A DNA stretch of 64,000 bases, taken from assembly GCF_004342025.1 (NCBI RefSeq), contig NZ_SLWN01000012.1, forward strand, positions 186,001 to 250,000, in the 5' to 3' direction. A model generated the notes under the pieces. That model ran no database searches and was not told the DNA's origin. It saw only the letters and a list, made by a program, of their open reading frames with translations. This DNA comes from Kribbella steppae (GTDB lineage: Bacteria; Actinomycetota; Actinomycetes; Propionibacteriales; Kribbellaceae). Below are positions 16,658-23,828 of the stretch, in pieces (position 1 is the first letter of the stretch; every line of letters begins with the position of its first letter). The position numbers and the translations under genes were made by a program.

Positions 16658-16831
16658 TCAGCTGGTCACAGCGGCCGCTTCCTGGTGCTGTGCAACCGGT
16701 GCGTTGAGCGGCGACTGGGGCCCGAACCACGCGTCGAGTACGGCGTCGTCCCCGAGCGCGCCGAAAGGCGCCGGGGCATGCTCCAGAATCCGGAGCAGCG
16801 CCAGTAGTCGCTGCGTCGTCTCGCACGTCAT
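16658..16831 (-). CDS. Possible small protein, 57 aa
   Basis: Frame beginning MTCETTQRLLALLRILEHAP, preceded by GGAGGG four to five bases before the ATG. It is convergent with the 145-residue gene, ending 12 bases from it. The sequence is predicted to start with an amphipathic helix. Supported only by the RBS and codon pattern. Confidence 0.35.
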   Translation of the reverse strand: MTCETTQRLLALLRILEHAPAPFGALGDDAVLDAWFGPQSPLNAPVAQHQEAAAVTS

Positions 16832-16937
16832 CGGGCCCTCCGACAGGCAGAAACAAACCCTCGGCGCTGCTTCTCGGAACACCGATGTCTAACCACCACA
16901 TCGGGCCGGAACCGTCCGTCGTTACAGCGGCGGTGTG

Positions 16938-17855
16938 TCAGTCGGTGAGCCAGGGGCGGAGTTTCTCCGGGTTGCGGATGGCCCAGATGTGCCTGATCCG
17001 GCTCTCGGCGATGTCGAAGGCGATCACGGTGACGGTCACGCCGTCGTGCTGGGCGACCAGGCCGGGCTGGCCGTTGACGGTGCGTTCGAGCAGGGTGATG
17101 TCCGACCGGCGGTCGGCCAGCGAGGCGAAGAAGCGGGCGACCTGCTCGCCGCCGGCGACCGGGTGGAGCTCGGCGCTGACCAGGCCGCCACCGTCGCCGA
17201 TCGCGACGGCATCGGGGTCGAGCAGACCGATGAGGGCCTGGATGTCTTTCGCCTGCCACGCCTCCTTGAAGTCGCGGACGAGGCTCGCGGTCTGGGCCGT
17301 GGGCGTCGGCGGTGTCTGGGACGCGTCGATGCGGCGCCGGGCCGAGGTGGCGAGCTGGCGGCAGGCCGCGGGGGAGCGGCCGACGATCTCGGCGACTTCG
17401 GGGAACGGGTACCGGAAGACGTCGTGCAGGATGAAGGCGACACGTTCGGCCGGGGTCATCGACTCGAGGACGACGAGGAACGCCATGTTCACCGACTCGT
17501 CCAGCGTGACCCGGTCGGCCGGGTCGAGGGCGGTGCCGGCCGATCGCCACTCGGTCCCGTCGGGCAGCGGCTCCGGGATCCATTCACCGACGTACCGCTC
17601 CCGCCTGGCCCGGGCGGAGCCGAGCAGGTCCAGGCAGATCCGGCTGGCGACCTTGGTGAGCCAGCCGCCGGGCGACTCGATCGCGTCCTGCTCCGGCCGC
17701 GACATCGCGTACCACCGGGTGTAGGTCTCCTGGACGACGTCCTCGGCGTCGGCCAGCGAGCCGAGCAGCCGGTACGCCAGGTTGATCAGCTGGCGTCGCT
17801 CGCTCATGATCGCGTTCAGGCCCGGATCGAGCCGGTCGTCTCGTGATCCGGTCAT
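16938..17855 (-). CDS. sigJ: ECF41-family sigma factor with C-terminal SnoaL-like domain (SigJ-like)
   Basis: A 305-residue ECF sigma factor of group ECF41. Region 2 is at about residues 18-85 and region 4 at about 125-180. The linker signature (W[LI]PEP) is EWIPEP at 91-96. The fused C-terminal NTF2/SnoaL-like domain (about 190-305) carries DGGG at 221-224, NGQPGLV at 261-267 and NPEKLRPW at 295-302, all ECF41 hallmarks. In this group the fused domain replaces a separate anti-sigma factor. The ATG at 17855 follows GAAGGGA. The gene is transcribed divergently from a SnoaL-like/WrbA pair across a symmetric promoter region matching the ECF41 consensus. Longer upstream readings in the same frame run into the divergent gene and are rejected. 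Confidence 0.92.
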   Translation of the reverse strand: MTGSRDDRLDPGLNAIMSERRQLINLAYRLLGSLADAEDVVQETYTRWYAMSRPEQDAIESPGGWLTKVASRICLDLLGSARARRERYVGEWIPEPLPDGTEWRSAGTALDPADRVTLDESVNMAFLVVLESMTPAERVAFILHDVFRYPFPEVAEIVGRSPAACRQLATSARRRIDASQTPPTPTAQTASLVRDFKEAWQAKDIQALIGLLDPDAVAIGDGGGLVSAELHPVAGGEQVARFFASLADRRSDITLLERTVNGQPGLVAQHDGVTVTVIAFDIAESRIRHIWAIRNPEKLRPWLTD

Positions 17856-17899
17856 GGTGTCCACGATTCCCTTCGTCGGATTCGCCGTCCACCTGGTAC

Positions 17900-17924
17900 G
17901 ACGAAACGCCGTACCGAAGTGTGA
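17900..17924 (-). promoter_or_regulatory. ECF41-type promoter reading toward the ECF41 sigma gene
   Basis: On the minus strand, CCTCACA (-35, core TCACA at 17924-17920) is followed by exactly 16 bases and CGTC (17903-17900). The published ECF41 motif is TGTCACA with CGTC. The predicted leader to the ATG at 17855 is about 38 bases and contains the RBS. Confidence 0.7.
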
Positions 17925-17934
17925 GGTCCTCACA
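17920..17934. promoter_or_regulatory. Palindrome carrying two back-to-back ECF41 -35 elements
   Basis: TGTGAGGTCCTCACA is a perfect 7-1-7 inverted repeat. Each arm supplies a CCTCACA -35 element, one for each divergent gene. Confidence 0.7.
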
Positions 17935-17954
17935 ATCCGGCCGGCTGTGTCGTC
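17930..17954 (+). promoter_or_regulatory. ECF41-type promoter reading toward the SnoaL-like/WrbA operon
   Basis: TCACA at 17930-17934, then 16 bases, then CGTC at 17951-17954: identical geometry to the opposite promoter. The ATG at 17964 is only nine bases beyond CGTC, so the transcript would be leaderless or nearly so. Confidence 0.7.
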
Positions 17955-17963
17955 GTACTGATC

Positions 17964-18401
17964 ATGACCACACAATCCGCCGTAGACGAAGTAGACATCC
18001 GGGAACGGATCGACACCTTGGTCGAATCCGTACGGACCAGGGACCTCGACGGCATCAAGACGATATTCGCACCGAACCTCGTCTCGTTCGACATCGAGCC
18101 GCCGTTGCGGCACCTGGGCGCGGAGGCGAAATGGAACAACTGGACCAAGGTCTTCACGGTGTACACGGCGCTCGACTACGAGATCCGGGACCTGACCGTC
18201 GTCGTGGGCGGTGATCTGGCCGTCGCGTACAGCATCAATCACATCAGCGGCACGCTGCAGAGCGGCGACACGAACGAGTACTGGCTCCGGTGGACCGCCG
18301 TCTTCCGGAAGGTCGACGGCACCTGGCTGATCACGCACGACCAGGTCTCGGTGCCGACGGACTTCGCGACCGGCCAGTCGAAGCTGGATCTCGTGCCGTG
18401 A
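17964..18401 (+). CDS. SnoaL-like (NTF2-fold) protein
   Basis: A 145-residue cone-fold protein of the SnoaL/ketosteroid-isomerase-like group: IRERIDTLVESVRTRDLDG, then VVVGGDLAVAYSINHISGT and VFRKVDGTWLITHDQVSVP. The family includes small-molecule isomerases, hydratases and ligand-binding proteins; the ligand here is unknown. It is the first gene of an operon with wrbA and is driven by an ECF41-type promoter. The ECF41 sigma factor opposite also ends in a SnoaL-like domain, so the two folds may bind related ligands; that link is inference. Confidence 0.85.
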   Translation: MTTQSAVDEVDIRERIDTLVESVRTRDLDGIKTIFAPNLVSFDIEPPLRHLGAEAKWNNWTKVFTVYTALDYEIRDLTVVVGGDLAVAYSINHISGTLQSGDTNEYWLRWTAVFRKVDGTWLITHDQVSVPTDFATGQSKLDLVP

Positions 18402-19018
18402 CCGCATCGATGGAACCCGTGAATGTTGCCGTCATCTACTACAGCGCCACCGGTACCGTGCATGCGCTGGCCCGCGCCGCGGCCGAGGGCGCGGAGAAGG
18501 CCGGAGCGAACGTGAGACTCCGTAAAGTGCGGGAGCTGGCTCCGGAGGCCGCGATCGAGTCCAACCCGGCCTGGGGTCAGCACATCCGTGACACCACGGA
18601 CGTGGTCGAGGCAGCCCTTGACGACCTGGCCTGGGCCGATGCGGTGCTGTTCGGTACGCCGACCCGCTTCGGTACGCCGTCCGGCCAGTTGAAGGCATTC
18701 ATCGACACCACCGGCCCGCTGTGGCAGCAGGGCCAACTGGTCGGCAAGGTGTACTCGGCGCTCACCGCCAGCACTACGGCACACGGTGGTCAGGAGTCGA
18801 CCATCCTTGCGCTGAGCAACGTCTTCTACCACTGGGGCGGGATCATCGTGCCGCCTGGCTACACCGACCCGATCCAGTACCAGTCCGGCAACCCCTACGG
18901 CACCTCCCACGTGTCCGGCGATGGCCCACCCGGCGAGGTCGCTCTGGAAGCAGTTCGCTACCAGGCCCGCCGTGTCGTCGACACCGCGACCGCCCTCAAG
19001 ATCGGCCGCGCCGCCTGA
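18398..19018 (+). CDS. wrbA: WrbA-type NAD(P)H:quinone oxidoreductase (flavodoxin fold)
   Basis: A 206-residue flavodoxin-like protein. The FMN phosphate loop is VIYYSATGTVHALARA, followed by FGTPTRFGTPSGQLKAFIDTTGPLW and TASTTAHGGQESTIL, both diagnostic of WrbA. It reduces quinones by two electrons to avoid semiquinone radicals. The GTG at 18398 overlaps the stop codon of the SnoaL-like gene (GTGA); an ATG at 18410 is the alternative. Co-expression with an ECF41 operon fits oxidative or electrophile stress. A hairpin terminator follows directly. Confidence 0.9.
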   Translation: MTASMEPVNVAVIYYSATGTVHALARAAAEGAEKAGANVRLRKVRELAPEAAIESNPAWGQHIRDTTDVVEAALDDLAWADAVLFGTPTRFGTPSGQLKAFIDTTGPLWQQGQLVGKVYSALTASTTAHGGQESTILALSNVFYHWGGIIVPPGYTDPIQYQSGNPYGTSHVSGDGPPGEVALEAVRYQARRVVDTATALKIGRAA

Positions 19019-19045
19019 CGCCCGACCTGTTCGTCGGGGCGTCTT
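19017..19045 (+). terminator. Terminator of the SnoaL-like/wrbA operon
   Basis: GACGCCCGAC pairs with GTCGGGGCGTC with one bulged base and a six-base loop, followed by TT. It begins inside the wrbA stop codon. Confidence 0.6.
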
Positions 19046-19063
19046 ATGCCCGAGACTGCGAAC

Positions 19064-20683
19064 ATGGGCAGGACGACGTACGGCGTACTCGAGCAGGCGC
19101 GGGCGTCGTTTGCCGAGCGTTCGTGGCAGGACGCGTACCGGCAGTTCGCCACCGCGGATGTGGCGACGCCGCTCGAGCTGGACGACCTGGAGAGCCTCGC
19201 GCTCGCCGCGTACCTGTCCGGCCGGGACGAGGAGTCGACGCGGGTCTGGACGCGCGCTCACCACGAGGCCGTCCGCCGCGACGATCCGCTGCGCGCCGTC
19301 CGGTCCGCGGCTGCGATCGGGGCCGGCCTGCTGTTCCGCGGTGAGACCGCACCGGCGATGGGATGGTTCGCCCGGGCCGAGCGGGTCCTCGAAGGCTGCG
19401 ACGACAGTGCGGAACAAGGATGGCTGCTGACCTGGAACGCCTTCGTCCGGATGTGGAGCGGGGACGTCGAGGAGGCGCAGCCGGTCTTCTCCGAGAGCGG
19501 CAGGACCGGTCTGCGCTTCGATGACACCGATCTGCTCACGATGGCCCGCCTCGGCGAGGGCATGTGCCTGGTCCTGCAGGGCGAGAGTCCGCGCGGGCTG
19601 GCCTTGCTCGACGAGGTAATGGTCGGGGTTACCTCAGGTGAGGTGACCCCGATGTACGCCGGCATCGCGTACTGCACCGTGATCGCCGGTTGTTCGGAGG
19701 TATTCGACCTGCGACGAGCCAGGGAATGGACCGCCGCACTCAGCCGCTGGTGCGATTCTCAGCCCGACCTGGTTCCGTTCCGGGGCAACTGCCTGATCCA
19801 TCGCTGCGAGCTGATGCAGCTGGACGGCGCCTGGTCGGATGCGGCGGAGGCCGCGCGCCAGGCCTGCGAGCACCTGTCCGGTCCGGTCAAGTGGGACACG
19901 CTCGGCTCGGCCTACTACCAGCTGGGCGAGCTGCAGCGGTTGCGTGGCGAGTTCAGTGAGGCCGAGGACAGCTACCGGATGGCCAGCGAATCGGGCTGCC
20001 CGCCGGAGCCTGGCCTCGCGCTGCTTCGGCTGGCCCAAGGACGCATCGACCTCGCCACCGGCGTCCTGACCCGCGCACTGAGCGAGGTGCAGGAGCCGTC
20101 CGCGCGGTCGCGCATCCTTCCTGCCTACGTCGAGACCATGATCGCCTCGGGTGATGTGGCGTCGGCCCGGCTGGGTGCTGACGAACTCGACCAGATCGCG
20201 GACGCCATCAAAGCGCCGTACCTGCGGGGGGTGGCCGCGACGGCGGAGGGCGCGGTGCTGCTGGCCGAAGGCGACGCCGGCTCGGCGCTGCGTACGCTCC
20301 GGATGGCTGCGGCGACGTGGCGCGCGCTGAACGCGCCGTACGAGACGGCTCGTGTCCGGGTCTTGCTCGGTCTGGCGTGCGAGGCGCTCGGCGATCCGGA
20401 AATGGCGGCGTTGGAGCTCGACGGCGCGCGGAAGGTCTTCGAGGAACTGGGTGCCAGACCTGACCTCGTGAGGATCGAACGGCCGCGCGACGGCGGCCTG
20501 ACCGCTCGCGAGGCGGAGGTCCTGCGCCTGATCGCGTCCGGAATGACCAACCGGGAGATCGCCCGGAACCTCAGCCTGTCCGAGAAGACGGTCGCTCGTC
20601 ATGTCAGCAACATCCTCACCAAGACCGGAGTCCCGTCCCGCGCGGCGGCCACCGCCTACGCCTACGAGAACCGCCTGATCTAG
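19064..20683 (+). CDS. LuxR-family transcriptional regulator with TPR-like repeats
   Basis: About 540 residues. The long N-terminal part consists of repeated helical pairs (FAERSWQDAYRQFATAD, YYQLGELQRLRGEFSEAEDSY) typical of TPR arrays. The C-terminal 65 residues are a LuxR/NarL helix-turn-helix (LTAREAEVLRLIASGMTNRE...VARHVSNILTKTGVPSRAA). No ATPase or GAF domain is present. The ATG at 19064 is preferred because the in-frame ATG at 19046 directly abuts the terminator of the previous operon. Such proteins bind a ligand or partner on the TPR face. No obvious regulated partner is adjacent. Confidence 0.82.
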   Translation: MGRTTYGVLEQARASFAERSWQDAYRQFATADVATPLELDDLESLALAAYLSGRDEESTRVWTRAHHEAVRRDDPLRAVRSAAAIGAGLLFRGETAPAMGWFARAERVLEGCDDSAEQGWLLTWNAFVRMWSGDVEEAQPVFSESGRTGLRFDDTDLLTMARLGEGMCLVLQGESPRGLALLDEVMVGVTSGEVTPMYAGIAYCTVIAGCSEVFDLRRAREWTAALSRWCDSQPDLVPFRGNCLIHRCELMQLDGAWSDAAEAARQACEHLSGPVKWDTLGSAYYQLGELQRLRGEFSEAEDSYRMASESGCPPEPGLALLRLAQGRIDLATGVLTRALSEVQEPSARSRILPAYVETMIASGDVASARLGADELDQIADAIKAPYLRGVAATAEGAVLLAEGDAGSALRTLRMAAATWRALNAPYETARVRVLLGLACEALGDPEMAALELDGARKVFEELGARPDLVRIERPRDGGLTAREAEVLRLIASGMTNREIARNLSLSEKTVARHVSNILTKTGVPSRAAATAYAYENRLI

Positions 20684-20751
20684 ACAGAACTACCCACGTC
20701 CCCAGCGCGGTCGTGCGTCGTGTGACCGAAGCCGTCCCATCCCTGCCCGCC

Positions 20752-20757
20752 TAGCGT
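20752..20757 (+). promoter_or_regulatory. -10 element of the methyltransferase gene at 20765
   Basis: TAGCGT ends seven bases before the ATG, with no RBS between. Leaderless arrangement. Confidence 0.5.
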
Positions 20758-20764
20758 TTTGGCC

Positions 20765-21598
20765 ATGACAGATCTGGAGCAACACACCGCGCCCGTCGAG
20801 GCGTGGGACGCGATCGCGGGCCAGTACGACGAGCATGTCGCGCCCGGCGAGTCCGAGCTGGCAACGGCCGGACTTCGACTGGCCGGATTGCGTGCGGGCG
20901 ACTCGTTCCTCGACGTCGCGGCCGGCCCCGGTGGCTTGAGCCTGCCCGCGGCACGCCTTGGCGCGAAGGTGCTGGCGACCGACTGGTCACCGCGGATGAT
21001 CGACCGCTTCACGGCCCGCGCGGCTGCCGAAGGACTCGACGCCGAGGGGCGGGTGATGGACTGCCACGCACTCGATCTCCCCGACGCCAGCTTCGACGTC
21101 ACCGGCTCCCAGTTCGGTGTCATGCTCGTGCCCGATCAGCCGCAGGCGTTGCGCGAACTGGTGCGCGTGACGAAGCCGGGCGGACGGGTGCTGCTCATCG
21201 CGTACGGCGATCCGAGCCAGTACGAGGCGCTGCACTTCTTCATCAGCGCGGTGCAGGTGGTCGTCCCTGAGTTCGAGGGGCCGGCGGACGACGAACCGAT
21301 GCTCGAGTTCCAGGTCGCCGATCCCGCCGTACTGCGGCGGCGACTGATCGACGCGGGCCTGACGGACGTCATCGTCGACACCACGCATCAGGAACGCATC
21401 ACGGTGTCGAGCGGACGCCAGTTGTGGAACTGGACGCTCGGCGGCAATCCGATTCCGGGCGAGCTGATCGCCGAGTTCAGCGACGGGCAGCGCGATGACA
21501 TCGTCCGGGTGCTCGACGGCATGATCCGCGAACGCTCCGGTGGCGATGAGCCCCTCGTGCTGACCGCGCCGCTGAACATCGGCGTCGGAACGAAGTAG
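20765..21598 (+). CDS. Class I SAM-dependent methyltransferase (UbiE/type 11)
   Basis: A 277-residue methyltransferase. Motif I is SFLDVAAGPGGLSLPAA, the acidic loop is VLATDWSPRMID, motif II DLPDASFDVTGSQFGVM, and the post-motif VTKPGGRVLLIAYG. The C-terminal 110 residues form a variable lid. It acts in the cytosol on an unidentified small molecule. Single gene with its own leaderless promoter. Confidence 0.85.
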   Translation: MTDLEQHTAPVEAWDAIAGQYDEHVAPGESELATAGLRLAGLRAGDSFLDVAAGPGGLSLPAARLGAKVLATDWSPRMIDRFTARAAAEGLDAEGRVMDCHALDLPDASFDVTGSQFGVMLVPDQPQALRELVRVTKPGGRVLLIAYGDPSQYEALHFFISAVQVVVPEFEGPADDEPMLEFQVADPAVLRRRLIDAGLTDVIVDTTHQERITVSSGRQLWNWTLGGNPIPGELIAEFSDGQRDDIVRVLDGMIRERSGGDEPLVLTAPLNIGVGTK

Positions 21599-21599
21599 G

Positions 21600-21713
21600 G
21601 CCTTACCGGGCTGACGCCAAGGTGATCGGCGAGTCCTGGCCGGGCCAGGTGCCGGTCAGGACTGTGCCGGTGAGTTCAGGGGTGGTCTCGAGGCGGCGGA
21701 CGATCGCCAGCTA
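21600..21713 (-). pseudogene. Possible C-terminal gene remnant, about 35 codons
   Basis: On the minus strand an open stretch reading LAIVRRLETTPELTGTVLTG and ending ITLASAR-stop follows an in-frame TAG. It has the local codon pattern and looks like the end of a real protein, but there is no start codon or upstream body: the preceding sequence holds a stop in this frame. I do not recognise the parent family. It could also be chance. Confidence 0.25.
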
Positions 21714-21755
21714 AGAGCCATGCGCGCATCGTAGAGGGCAGCTCCGACAACCGAT

Positions 21756-21968
21756 TCACTCCTCGAAGTGGCGGTGTTCGCGGACCTCCCGGTGCGTGGT
21801 GTGCGACCGCTGGCTGACGAAGAACATAGCGATGACGAGGCCGAGTGCGCCGGCGCCCATCAGGATGTAGCCGACCGCGGTGAGGTCGACACCGCTCAGT
21901 CGGTCGGACACCGCGAAGGCCAGAATCCCGCCCACGGCAAGCAGAAACACGGACACACCGATACCCAC
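21756..21968 (-). CDS. DUF6458-family small membrane protein
   Basis: 70 residues with two transmembrane helices (MGIGVSVFLLAVGGILAFAV and TAVGYILMGAGALGLVIAMFFV) joined by the short loop SDRLSGVDL, and a basic His-rich cytoplasmic tail. The pattern is that of the widespread actinobacterial DUF6458 family, whose function is unknown. It lies immediately downstream of the carbamate kinase gene on the same strand and may be co-transcribed with it. Confidence 0.85.
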   Translation of the reverse strand: MGIGVSVFLLAVGGILAFAVSDRLSGVDLTAVGYILMGAGALGLVIAMFFVSQRSHTTHREVREHRHFEE

Positions 21969-22028
21969 GAGGAACTCCTCACGCTCATCCCCGTTCGAAC
22001 TGCGAGCACCATCGCGGTACCCGGGCAG

Positions 22029-22937
22029 TCAGCCCGCAAACCGGATCTGAGTGCCTGCGTTGCCCGAGATGACGGCCGTGGTGTCGTCCAGAGAACCAAT
22101 GGCGGCGGACGCCCGCGTCGTCTCCACGAAGTGCCGGGCGGCGGTGATCTTCGGCCCCATCGAACCGGCGGGGAAGTTGTGCGAGGCAAGCATTCGGGTG
22201 TCCACCTTGCCGAGAGCGCGCTGCGCCGGAGTGCCGTAGTCGAGATACACCGCCGGTACGTCGGTGAGCATGACGAGCAGGTCCGCACGGAGCTCGATGG
22301 CGATGAGCGCAGCCGTCGCGTCCTTGTCCACGACGGCCTCGACTCCGGACAAGCCGGTCGGGCCTTCGATGACCGGTACGCCGCCTCCGCCGGCCAGGAT
22401 GACCGTGACGCCGTTCTGGAGGAGGAGCTCGGCCGCGTCGAGTTCCAGCACCCGCTGCGGCGCGGGGGACGGGACAACACGTCGCCACTCGGTGCCGTCC
22501 TGATACACCGACCAGCCGGAGGTGAGGGCGAGCTCGCGGGCTCGTTCCTCCGTGTAGCCGCTGCCGACGTACTTCGTCGGCTCGTTGAAGGCGGGATCGT
22601 AGGCGTCGACCACAGTCTGAGTCACCAGCGTGACGGCGCGGCGGCTGAGGCCGGCGTTGGTCAGCGCCTGCTGGATCCAGTAACCGATCACGCCTTGGGT
22701 CTCGGCGACGAGATCGCTGAGCGGGTACGGCTTCGACAGGCTCGTGTCGGCGAAACTCTCCAACGCCAGCAGCCCGACCTGCGGGCCGTTGCCGTGCACG
22801 ATGACGACCTCGTTGTCCTCGGCGACCTTGGCCAGCGCCGGGGCGGCCGCGGCCAGGTGTGCGACCTGTACGTCGGCGTCCGGGCGCTCACCACGCCGAA
22901 GCAATGCGTTCCCCCCGAGCGCGATCACTATCCGCAT
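22029..22937 (-). CDS. arcC: Carbamate kinase
   Basis: 302 residues, full length for the family. The N-terminal amino-acid-kinase motif is IVIALGGNALLRRGE; NGPQVGLLAL, VILAGGGGVPV and VDKDATAALIAIEL are further family motifs. It makes ATP from carbamoyl phosphate and ADP, the last step of anaerobic arginine or agmatine fermentation. No arcA or arcB is adjacent. A DosR-like box is centred about 40 bases upstream of the ATG, the place expected for an activator if transcription starts at the ATG, so hypoxic induction is likely. Confidence 0.93.
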   Translation of the reverse strand: MRIVIALGGNALLRRGERPDADVQVAHLAAAAPALAKVAEDNEVVIVHGNGPQVGLLALESFADTSLSKPYPLSDLVAETQGVIGYWIQQALTNAGLSRRAVTLVTQTVVDAYDPAFNEPTKYVGSGYTEERARELALTSGWSVYQDGTEWRRVVPSPAPQRVLELDAAELLLQNGVTVILAGGGGVPVIEGPTGLSGVEAVVDKDATAALIAIELRADLLVMLTDVPAVYLDYGTPAQRALGKVDTRMLASHNFPAGSMGPKITAARHFVETTRASAAIGSLDDTTAVISGNAGTQIRFAG

Positions 22938-22966
22938 GCTTCAGAGTGCCACGACAGGTCCGGGAT

Positions 22967-22986
22967 TTCGGGACTTTTGGCCCTGA
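22967..22986 (-). promoter_or_regulatory. DosR-box-like operator of arcC
   Basis: The plus strand reads TTCGGGACTTTTGGCCCTGA. It keeps the GGGACT half-site and CCC of the mycobacterial DosR consensus TTSGGGACTWWAGTCCCSAA. Read on the minus strand, the right half AGTCCCGAA is perfect. It is centred about 40 bp before the arcC start codon. Confidence 0.65.
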
Positions 22987-23139
22987 CAGAGAGGTGCGCT
23001 CCGGCGCTGCAATGGAGGTGTGAGGGGGGCCGGTGGTGAAGGCGCCGGGATTACCCAGGAGCAGCCACTCCCCGTCGCCGACCATCGAGTGACGCTCCGG
23101 CCTCCCTCCGACTCCGCGCCGCAGCTCCAGCCGTTGCGG

Positions 23140-23601
23140 TCAGTTGAGCCTGAACGGCTGGATGACCTCGGTGCGCCAGCGCTGGGTGCGGTTCGGCGGG
23201 TCGTGGTAGACCTCCCACGCATCGCCCGCGCGAGCGCCGTGCTCGGTCTGGAGCCAGCTGTCGAGCGCCCGGTACGCGTCACCCAGCTGCTCGAACGTAC
23301 CCACATGCCACGCGACGACGACGTGCCCGCCGGGCAGGCAGGACGGCAGGATCTGGCGATCGCCGCTGATCCGCACGGCCACCGGGAACCCGGCCTCGAC
23401 CTCGAAGCGACCGTCGGCCCGGACGTGATACCGGGCGAACGGGAACCCACACGGCGCGATGCCGTGCCGGCGCAGGTACTCGGCGACGACGTCGAACGCC
23501 GTCCGGAACCAGCCCCGCACCTCGTCGCGGTGCAGGGTCGCTCGCAGTACGGCGGTCGGTTGTTCGTGCACGATGCGCGATTCGGGGTGATCGGTGCGCA
23601 C
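23140..23601 (-). CDS. GyrI-like / effector-binding-domain protein
   Basis: A 153-residue protein that aligns by eye with the GyrI-like ligand-binding fold: an N-terminal strand repeat (AVLRATLHRDEVRGWFRTAF), then PFARYHVRADGRFEVEAGFPV, ending in a strand-rich segment with WEVYHDPP. The fold binds small molecules in AraC/MerR regulators and also occurs as free-standing proteins. The GTG at 23601 follows GGAGGA. A DosR-like box lies 75-95 bases upstream, placing it in the same predicted hypoxia group as arcC and the PPOX genes. Ligand unknown. Confidence 0.75.
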   Translation of the reverse strand: MRTDHPESRIVHEQPTAVLRATLHRDEVRGWFRTAFDVVAEYLRRHGIAPCGFPFARYHVRADGRFEVEAGFPVAVRISGDRQILPSCLPGGHVVVAWHVGTFEQLGDAYRALDSWLQTEHGARAGDAWEVYHDPPNRTQRWRTEVIQPFRLN

Positions 23602-23675
23602 GTCTCCTCCAGGGGGCCAGTGCTCAGCCTACGATCGCGACCGGCCGATGCACATGGTGCGGAACGTCCGGACAG

Positions 23676-23695
23676 TTCGGGACTTTAGACCCTGC
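23676..23695 (-). promoter_or_regulatory. DosR-box-like operator upstream of the GyrI-like gene
   Basis: TTCGGGACTTTAGACCCTGC matches the DosR consensus at about 16 of 20 positions, the best match in the window. It is about 85 bp from the GTG at 23601, with a TAGGCT -10 candidate between. Confidence 0.65.
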
Positions 23696-23745
23696 CGGAG
23701 CCGGTGGCGCCGACGGCACTCTGGAACGCAGCGGGGGGACTTGCC

Positions 23746-23815
23746 GCCCGCCGGGAGCGGATGACAGGTGGCGCCAACAGGGGGGTAGCCACCGACCACC
23801 TGCCTCCCGGCGGGC
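23746..23815. terminator. Long hairpin downstream of the DosS-like kinase
   Basis: GCCCGCCGGGAG (23746-23757) pairs perfectly with CTCCCGGCGGGC (23804-23815). A nested stem, CAGGTGG with CCACCTG (23765-23771/23796-23802), lies within. It sits just past the kinase stop codon. No T-tract, so either a terminator or an mRNA-stabilising structure. Confidence 0.5.
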
Positions 23816-23828
23816 CGCGGGAACGTGA

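Noticed and set aside
16938..18407. 489-residue reading of the ECF41 sigma frame
   Set aside because: The extension runs through the divergent SnoaL-like gene and its promoter. The ATG at 17855 has an RBS and yields a typical ECF41 length.
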